DNA of 64,000 nt, taken from Armatimonadota bacterium (GTDB taxonomy: Bacteria > Armatimonadota > UBA5829 > DTJY01). The first letter of the stretch is position 1; each line of letters begins with the position of its first letter. The notes beneath the pieces were generated by a model. That model was not told the DNA's origin. It was given only the letters and a program-made list of their open reading frames with translations, and searched no databases. Location of the stretch: the NCBI GenBank assembly GCA_023511795.1, contig JAIMAU010000001.1, positions 388,384 to 452,383 of the forward strand, given 5' to 3'. This document shows, one piece after another, positions 53,997 to 61,107 of the stretch. The position numbers and the translations under genes are program-made.

Positions 53997-55895
53997 GTGA
54001 AAGCGTTTAGGGTAAGAGACACGCGTTTACCAGTAAGTTTGCTGTGCATTGTTGCCATCCTAACATCCATTGGCTGCACGGCGTTCATCCCCGGAGCAGT
54101 GTTTGGCCAAGGGAGGATAATCGAGGTTGCCGTAGTTGATTTCCTGAATACCAGCAAGATGCCAGGCAAAATGTTTGGCAAAATGGCAACCGATGCGGTT
54201 GTCGTCGAGCTATTCCGTTCAGGGAAGTTCAATGTTACCTCTGGTGACACTCTCCAAGCCAAGATGCAGGAGCTTGGATACTCAGTTCCTCTCACTCCTG
54301 GTCTTTCGCAGAGACTAGGTCAAGAAGTTGGCGCAAACTGCATTATTAGTGGGGAGCTAGATCATATCAAAGTTGACAAGGATAAAAATCAAGCTGAAGT
54401 TCGCCTTAAAGTCGCTATGCGTGATGTTGCGTCTGGGGAACTAGTTAACGGCGCAATTGCAGTTGGCAGGAGTTATCCGCACGTAGGATATACCGCTGAT
54501 GAAGACAAGCTCCTGGTTGAAGCAATAAGCGACGCAGCTCGAATCGCTGTAGAGACAATGGTTCAATACATACTCCCCGAAGCCACCGTCCTCAGCTCAG
54601 TTGGAACAACCCAGGTCTTGCTAAATAAGGGATCTCAAGAAGGCATCGAAGTTGGTATGGAAATGATTGTCCTGCGACGCGGCGAAGGCGGGCAAGACGA
54701 GGTTGTAGGCCGAGTTAAAGTCTCAAAGGTCACCGATACAGACTCAATCGCTACAGTCATACGCGCACCAAAAGGCGTGAAGCCTGAAGACCGCGTGAGA
54801 GCTATTTTCGAAATGCCCTCTGCAAAGGATGTAACATCTAGCCAACTACCAGTACGACCTAGTGAGCAGAGAAAACAAATCTCTCGTGGGAGCCGATTGG
54901 CTTGGGCAATCGTAGGTCTTCTAGCGATAGGTGCACTTTTTAAAGGCGGCGGTGATCAAGCTGAGACAGTACCAGGAGTCACAGCCCAGGCTGGGGCACT
55001 GCCCGATATAAATCCACACGAAAGCGACGTAGGCATATTGATAACATGGAACGCACCTAGAAATATTGGCTTGGTAAACATTAGAGAGTTCCATGTCTGG
55101 CGCGATAATTGGGGAAATCCAACCTCAGGAGGCCAGGGTACTATGGCACCTGTACTGGCGCCGGGCGTCAATACAATTGGACCAGTTGCTGGGTTCGACT
55201 ATGGAGTAGTTGATGAACCCTCACCTCGAACCGTGGATGCTTGGCATTATCCATCTCTTGACCATACAACATTGGAAGAAGCAGATATGAGCATGAGCGG
55301 CATTTCTATTGGTAGGCCGCATAGATATTATGTCTCTTGTGTTTATCAGCGTGTCAATCCGACAACAGGAAACATAACCTATTGGGAGACACCTCCTGTT
55401 GCGGCAGGTATTGCAACTGCTTTGAATAGGCCTATATGCCAGCCTATAACCATGGGCATGGGAGACCTTAACGATATTACTTTTGAGTGGGAAAGCTCGG
55501 GAGGCGCCGATACATATTGTATTGAAGTATCAAAGAGTCCGAATTTTGAGCGAGATGTTACATGGGTACATCAATTTGTTCAGCGTACTTCGATGGATGG
55601 AGTACTCATGTCAAAGACGTTCACGAATGTTTTAAGAGACCGCAATGGCAATTTAGTTCCCGAGCTGCAGGGTATTCAAAACGGCGATACTCTATACTGG
55701 CGCGTTGGTGCAAGAAACAGTGCTGACAGGCCGGGCCCAATCCCCGCTGGACCGTCTCCGCAGAAAGACGGCCCAAAGAATACCAGATATATTTATAGTT
55801 TAATGGAGCAGTTTACTGTTGAGCTCCCACCAAGCCCGCCTGGCGTTGAAGACGGTGGAAGTGATGGTGGAGGAACGCCGCCAACGCCCTTCTAA
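53997..55895 (+). CDS. CsgG-like secreted protein with C-terminal fibronectin-like region
   Basis: 632 aa. Signal peptide (to about 37) with Cys in LTSIGCTAF, a weak lipobox, or signal peptidase I cleavage near VFGQG. Then a CsgG-type domain (about 40-190: VAVVDFLNTSKMPGK, VVVELFRSGKFNVTSGDTLQ, ANCIISGELDHI) and a FlgT-C-like beta domain (200-275: LLNKGSQEGIEVGMEMIVL). A hydrophobic helix (about 300-318) and beta-rich repeats follow, ending in GGTPPTPF. Start GTG, GGAGG 10 nt upstream. CsgG itself forms the curli pore; this is a fused relative, not shown to be a pore. Leads the secreted cluster. Confidence 0.72.
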   Translation: MKAFRVRDTRLPVSLLCIVAILTSIGCTAFIPGAVFGQGRIIEVAVVDFLNTSKMPGKMFGKMATDAVVVELFRSGKFNVTSGDTLQAKMQELGYSVPLTPGLSQRLGQEVGANCIISGELDHIKVDKDKNQAEVRLKVAMRDVASGELVNGAIAVGRSYPHVGYTADEDKLLVEAISDAARIAVETMVQYILPEATVLSSVGTTQVLLNKGSQEGIEVGMEMIVLRRGEGGQDEVVGRVKVSKVTDTDSIATVIRAPKGVKPEDRVRAIFEMPSAKDVTSSQLPVRPSEQRKQISRGSRLAWAIVGLLAIGALFKGGGDQAETVPGVTAQAGALPDINPHESDVGILITWNAPRNIGLVNIREFHVWRDNWGNPTSGGQGTMAPVLAPGVNTIGPVAGFDYGVVDEPSPRTVDAWHYPSLDHTTLEEADMSMSGISIGRPHRYYVSCVYQRVNPTTGNITYWETPPVAAGIATALNRPICQPITMGMGDLNDITFEWESSGGADTYCIEVSKSPNFERDVTWVHQFVQRTSMDGVLMSKTFTNVLRDRNGNLVPELQGIQNGDTLYWRVGARNSADRPGPIPAGPSPQKDGPKNTRYIYSLMEQFTVELPPSPPGVEDGGSDGGGTPPTPF

Positions 55896-55911
55896 CTGAC
55901 GTAAAGAAAGG

Positions 55912-58900
55912 ATGCGGAGCAACATGTTTGGTAGAGCAATGGGACGCCGTAAATCCCTTTGGGTGCCATATTTGATAGCAATAGTGTGGGTACTGGCTGG
56001 AGTCGTGCCCAGTTTCGCCGAACCTTTTGGAACCTGGCTAGTGAATTCCCAGCGCCCAAAGTACGTGCCAAACGAAATCTTGGTTTCGCTACATGAAGGA
56101 AAAACCGACGCTGATCTTGCGGGTTTTAATGCTGAATACAAAACACGCTTAGCTCGCAGAGTCAATTTCGGCAATATCGTTGTGCTCGACCTTTCAGGTA
56201 GCGGAAATACACCTGACGGGATAATTAACAACCGTGAAGCGATTCTCAAAAAATACCCGGCTATCAAATCCGTCCAATACAACTACTACCGCTACCCTTT
56301 GGATGTTCCTAATGACCAATTCTACCCAGCGCAGATTAACCCAAGAAATCCGAATTTTATATCTGGCCAATGGCCTTTGCAGCCGCACCCAACTAGGCCT
56401 GAAATCCTTCACATTCGTGCGCCAGAGGCGTGGGATATCGAAAAAGGTAGCAATCGCGTTGTGGTAGGTGTAATAGATACTGGTGTTAGAGATAGGCTTT
56501 CTTTTGACGATCAAGGACAAATAATTCGGCGGCCGCATCCTGATTTGGAGGACCGCATCCTCAAAGGAGAAGGCTATGATTTTGGAGATTTTGATTCGGA
56601 CCCCTCTCCATCTGAAAACGACCAAGTTCCATCTGGTACAGTTACACACGGCACACACGTAGCGGGGATAATTGCAGCACAGGCGAACAATACAATTGGT
56701 ATTGCAGGCCTATGCTGGGATGGAGTGTGGATACTTCCTGTAAAAGTAATGCCTGATGGCGACCCCGGGCTTCCTTTGGATGCAATTATCAACGCAATCT
56801 ATTATTGTGCAACATGGGAAGGCAAAGACCCAAACACCGGTGAGCCGCTCAAGTGCAACGTCATAAACATGAGCTTTGGCAGTCAAAGCCCGACGGAAGA
56901 GGAAGAAAGAGTATTGGAGTATGCAGTAAGTAAGGGTGTCGTTCCAGTTGCGGCTGCAGGTAATTCATGGGAAAATGGCGCTCCACCACCAGGATATCCT
57001 GCCTCTTATGATTGTGTAATTTGCGTAGGTGCCACGGGATATCTTGATGACGTGACTAGCTTTTCCCAAAGAGGACATGTGGTAGACATTGCAGCGCCAG
57101 GCTATGAAGTTCTGAGCACAGTTTGGTATAGGGCTTTAGCAACAGGTCCTGCACAACCTCCTGGCGGCGGTGGTACAACTCCACCCACACCTGGTTCGGT
57201 AGTTCAGCAGGAACCGCCTTCTCAGACATGGCCTGACCCGACAGGTAACGCATTTAGTTACATGTCGGGGACCTCAATGGCGTGTCCTCATGTGGCTGCT
57301 GCTGCTGCACTGCTTATTTCTCGAGGCGTGCCCTCTTATGATGTACAGGAAATCCTCTGCAAAAGCGCTACCCCAATGGGATTTGGCCGTCCGAATGATA
57401 ACTATGGCTGGGGTTTGCTGAATGTCTATGAGGCTTTAAAGAAAGCTACCATTGACGTGGAGATAACTTCGCCTCAAAACGGCAACGAAGTCGGCACCTT
57501 GCGTCCAAAATGCCGCATAGACTTTCGACATGCCAAACAAGATACAATTCGTGTTTGGGTTGACGATAAACTTGTAATAGGTCCGGCAGGTGCAAGTCCC
57601 GACATCATTCCGAATTGGGAAACGGGCTATCACGTTCTGGACGAGAATGCAGGCACAACATATCTAATATTTGAGGTACCGCTAGCCAGCGACCGCACAC
57701 TTCACTCAATCAAGGCTTTTGCCGAAACCGATAATCCACCGGACGTTCCTCAGGCCATACCGATGTCTGATGAAGATACTCATTATTTCAGGGTTCAGAC
57801 GCGCAAATTCGCGGCTGGCTGGAACTTGATTTCCGTGCCATATCAGATTGACCAATCAATTGCTCCTGAGGCGTTGTTTGGCGATGATCAAGCGCTTTGG
57901 CGATATTCCTATGCCGATGGGAGCACAGGAAGATATTATGCGTACTGCAAAGCTGGCGATAGATATGACAATGAGGCAACGCTAACGCCGGAAAGCGTCT
58001 TAAGGAATCTTTTGGTGTGCCCAATCTCATCGCTATCAAGCCCAACAGCACTGGCAACAGCGCCCGCAGGTCTTGGTTACTGGCTTTATGTCGAAGATCC
58101 CAGCGGATATACAATACCTGAAAGCTTTGGAGCTCCTGTTCCTGAAGAACCCTATACTATAGGGTTGTATAGAGGATGGAACATGGTCGGATGTCCATTT
58201 ACGTACCCGGTGCAATGGGCAAACGTGACTGTCGAGTGCGGTGGTAATTATCTGCGGGCGACCGAAGCTGTTGAAGCAGGGTGGATATCTCCGATTATCT
58301 ATACCTACGATTCATTCTACAAACAATACAGATGGCAGCGAATCGAAAAAGCCGTTTTGAGACCTTGGGAAGGTCAATGGATTAGGGTTGTTACTTCGGG
58401 GCCCAGGCCGCCTGATGTTTCAAATGGTGAGTTTTCTGTGAACATTGCGTCGCCTAGTGACATAGCTGATGATTGGGTAGCCTACGACGTTGGAGCTGGA
58501 AGCAGTTCTTACTCCCTTGCTAATGTTCCAAATCATAGTGGTTACCCATCACAGGCGCAAAGGATAAGCATTAGAAGTGTTGCAGAAGGCGTTCCATACT
58601 CTGCTGGAATTTACCAGCGTGTACAGTGCCAAGAAGGCACCAGATACGTGTTTTCAGTTTGGACCTACCGCAATAGCTCTGGCGATACAACCGAATGCAC
58701 AAAGGTCGGGATAGATCCCTACGGCGGTGTAGACCCAAGTGCGGCGGTATGGTCTGCTGAACAATACTCCGTGGGGAATTGGACTCGGCAGATTGTTTAT
58801 TGTACTGCACAGAGCTCTCATCTGACCGTGTTCATACAAGCGACTACTAATAATGCTACCGTACCGAATACCGTCTATGTGGATTTGGCTAGGTTGTCTG

Positions 58901-58956
58901 GTGGGCGCGATGTAACTTTAATAATTCCGCCGACGCCTTGTGGTTCTATGTACTAG
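55912..58956 (+). CDS. Secreted subtilisin-like serine protease (S8)
   Basis: 1014 aa. Signal peptide (about 12-36), propeptide (YVPNEILVSLHEG), then the S8 domain with Asp189 (VVGVIDTGV), His246 (HGTHVAG), oxyanion Asn351 (AAAGNS) and Ser455 (SGTSMACPH). A Gly/Pro-rich insertion with PPTP lies at about 413-445, just before the Ser strand. Then a beta domain, two copies of a W-x-(L/M)-(I/V)-x-x-P module (about 633 and 752), PWEGQWIRV (819), a carbohydrate-binding-like C-terminus and an IPPTP end. ATG 55912, or ATG 55924 with GGAG closer. Likely processes or anchors surface proteins. Confidence 0.9.
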   Translation: MRSNMFGRAMGRRKSLWVPYLIAIVWVLAGVVPSFAEPFGTWLVNSQRPKYVPNEILVSLHEGKTDADLAGFNAEYKTRLARRVNFGNIVVLDLSGSGNTPDGIINNREAILKKYPAIKSVQYNYYRYPLDVPNDQFYPAQINPRNPNFISGQWPLQPHPTRPEILHIRAPEAWDIEKGSNRVVVGVIDTGVRDRLSFDDQGQIIRRPHPDLEDRILKGEGYDFGDFDSDPSPSENDQVPSGTVTHGTHVAGIIAAQANNTIGIAGLCWDGVWILPVKVMPDGDPGLPLDAIINAIYYCATWEGKDPNTGEPLKCNVINMSFGSQSPTEEEERVLEYAVSKGVVPVAAAGNSWENGAPPPGYPASYDCVICVGATGYLDDVTSFSQRGHVVDIAAPGYEVLSTVWYRALATGPAQPPGGGGTTPPTPGSVVQQEPPSQTWPDPTGNAFSYMSGTSMACPHVAAAAALLISRGVPSYDVQEILCKSATPMGFGRPNDNYGWGLLNVYEALKKATIDVEITSPQNGNEVGTLRPKCRIDFRHAKQDTIRVWVDDKLVIGPAGASPDIIPNWETGYHVLDENAGTTYLIFEVPLASDRTLHSIKAFAETDNPPDVPQAIPMSDEDTHYFRVQTRKFAAGWNLISVPYQIDQSIAPEALFGDDQALWRYSYADGSTGRYYAYCKAGDRYDNEATLTPESVLRNLLVCPISSLSSPTALATAPAGLGYWLYVEDPSGYTIPESFGAPVPEEPYTIGLYRGWNMVGCPFTYPVQWANVTVECGGNYLRATEAVEAGWISPIIYTYDSFYKQYRWQRIEKAVLRPWEGQWIRVVTSGPRPPDVSNGEFSVNIASPSDIADDWVAYDVGAGSSSYSLANVPNHSGYPSQAQRISIRSVAEGVPYSAGIYQRVQCQEGTRYVFSVWTYRNSSGDTTECTKVGIDPYGGVDPSAAVWSAEQYSVGNWTRQIVYCTAQSSHLTVFIQATTNNATVPNTVYVDLARLSGGRDVTLIIPPTPCGSMY

Positions 58957-58987
58957 AATGGATGCTGAGCGGATAAGGAGGATTGAG

Positions 58988-61063
58988 TTGAAAACCTTTA
59001 ACGAATGGTCAGCACTCCTGTTAGCTATAATATTTGTATTACTTACATGCTGGATTACTGTGCCTGCAAGTGCCGGATTTGTTTCCGTTCAAAATACGCA
59101 CATAGGCCTATCAGTTGGAAGAGATGATGAATGGGACCTTCAAATAGCGCATTCATTAATTCCAAATCAGCCTATAGCAGGGCGTTTCTGCATTTGGGCT
59201 GTCGGTGGCGACCCAACGGTTGGAGAAGATGACTATTCCGATATAATATGGCAGCCATTTGGGCCCGGTGCTGGTGCTCCCGGTGATAAATGGGGCGCTG
59301 TCCAAATAATGGTTGATGGTTATGATGACGAGGGCAATCGCATGTGGGCGCCTTTTGAAGTTGGAGGTACATCCGGCATTTGGGGAGATGAAAACGACGG
59401 CATATGGGACGTCATGCCGCATATTCGAACGGATAAACATAACATGATTTATGGGTCATGGTATCCGGTGTCGACCGAAGACCCGCCTGGTTTAATTCCC
59501 ATAAAATGTGAGCAAACAGCCAGATTGATGCATAATACCGTGCGTTTCGAGTGGAAGCTTACAAATGAAGATATAGTGGACCATTATGTAGGAATGCGCA
59601 TATATTGTGACTTTACACTTGGCGATGGTGATTACGGAACACGTGACCGTTTAATGGTTGTAAGTATTCCAGGTTATCCAATAATAGAAGAGAAAACCCT
59701 TTTGTCCGTCGGTCAAATCCCGCCAGTAATCGAAATGTTTGATTCGGTGACGAATCCCTTAAGATCAATTAGGGTTACTTTCCAAGGAAGCGGTGCTACT
59801 ATGCCTGATAAGGTCGGCATTGATGATTGGCCCGATGTAGCCGGTTCTGGTTGGACTTACGGTTACGCGCTGGGCCAGGGTGGCGACCCATGGTTAGCAT
59901 GGCTTTATGAGCCAATAAAGCATACATATATAAATGATGTGGCGTATGGTGCTTTTTGGAAGCCGCGCCGTTTAATGCCCGGACAGTCGAGAACAATAGT
60001 ACACTATATTGGCCTTGCCTGCTCAAGCGCTCAGATGTCAGAACCGAGCGAAAGAAATATTCAGTACTGTGCAGCCGTTCATTCGCCTAGGTGCCTGAAA
60101 TATATAGGGGCAGGCTCATCCGGCATGGTCTATCCAGATCCGTTTACTATAACTGCTTATCTTGAAAATCTAGAGCCACACATGGATTTCACGAATGCCA
60201 GCTTTACTTTAATACTTCCTCCAGGTCTTGAACTAGATCCATCAGAGAACAACCACTATACCAAGACATTAGTTCGCGTTCCTGCAAAAAAGGAGGCATC
60301 TGTTTCTTGGAAAGTGCGTGTTACTGGGTCGCCAAGAGGCATCATGAACTTCTCAGTTGCATTTAGTGCATATCCCGGTGTTGGTACAACAGTTACACGA
60401 ACAATCAATATTCCTGCTGCGGAAAAGCAACCGCTCTCGTGGCGGTGGCAAATGATATCGGTGCCGTTTGAGCTGATGAATAGCGAGCCAAAGACTGCGC
60501 TCGGGTTAGTCGGCGAAGAATGGACACCGGAAAACCGCGATGGGAGCTGGCGGCTTCTTGGATACGACCCAGTGACTATGCAATGGGAGGAGCCGGTGAA
60601 TAACCTAGTGCCAGGGAAGGGCTACTACCTCTGGCTTGCACGACCTCAGACTGTTTCTCTGACGCCAGGCAATTTTGTGCCACGCGAGTGGGCGGGTACT
60701 AAGGGTTTTCATATCCCTCTAAAGCAAGGCTGGAATATGGTTGGTAATCCATACATATACGCAATGACGTTTGGAGAAATACGGTTCTACCACGCAGATT
60801 GCGGCGTACTAGACTATGATGAAGCAGTAGCCAAAGGCCTAATTTCGAGAACAATTTTCTCATGGAACGCAACATTCCAAAGATGGGATATGTATAGCAA
60901 GCGGGATGCTCAACTAAAGCCTTGGCAAGGCTATTGGATACGCGCATTAAGGTCTGGCGTAGATATGATAGTGACGCCTGAGGCACAAATCGGCGCCGGC
61001 ATTGGCGGCGAGATACCACCGGAAGATACGGATGGAGGCCCAACGCCGCCGCCAACTCCATAG
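58988..61063 (+). CDS. Secreted beta-rich protein with duplicated C-terminal module
   Basis: 691 aa. Start TTG 58988, 6 nt after AAGGAGG; the open frame runs back to 58940 and overlaps the protease gene. A signal peptide (KTFNEWSALLLAIIF onward to SAG) is followed by a large beta-rich region (about 30-390), a CARDB/DUF11-like domain (about 395-475), then the same duplicated module as the protease: RWQMISVPFEL (484), GKGYYLWLARP, GWNMVGNPYIYA (580) and PWQGYWIRA (645). The end is Gly/Pro-rich (GGPTPPPTP). Exported; no enzymatic motif. Probably a surface or matrix protein acting with the protease. Confidence 0.72.
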   Translation: MKTFNEWSALLLAIIFVLLTCWITVPASAGFVSVQNTHIGLSVGRDDEWDLQIAHSLIPNQPIAGRFCIWAVGGDPTVGEDDYSDIIWQPFGPGAGAPGDKWGAVQIMVDGYDDEGNRMWAPFEVGGTSGIWGDENDGIWDVMPHIRTDKHNMIYGSWYPVSTEDPPGLIPIKCEQTARLMHNTVRFEWKLTNEDIVDHYVGMRIYCDFTLGDGDYGTRDRLMVVSIPGYPIIEEKTLLSVGQIPPVIEMFDSVTNPLRSIRVTFQGSGATMPDKVGIDDWPDVAGSGWTYGYALGQGGDPWLAWLYEPIKHTYINDVAYGAFWKPRRLMPGQSRTIVHYIGLACSSAQMSEPSERNIQYCAAVHSPRCLKYIGAGSSGMVYPDPFTITAYLENLEPHMDFTNASFTLILPPGLELDPSENNHYTKTLVRVPAKKEASVSWKVRVTGSPRGIMNFSVAFSAYPGVGTTVTRTINIPAAEKQPLSWRWQMISVPFELMNSEPKTALGLVGEEWTPENRDGSWRLLGYDPVTMQWEEPVNNLVPGKGYYLWLARPQTVSLTPGNFVPREWAGTKGFHIPLKQGWNMVGNPYIYAMTFGEIRFYHADCGVLDYDEAVAKGLISRTIFSWNATFQRWDMYSKRDAQLKPWQGYWIRALRSGVDMIVTPEAQIGAGIGGEIPPEDTDGGPTPPPTP

Positions 61064-61107
61064 AGGAGCAATTTCTTGGTAATTGTAGCGCTTAGGAGGT
61101 TTTTATT

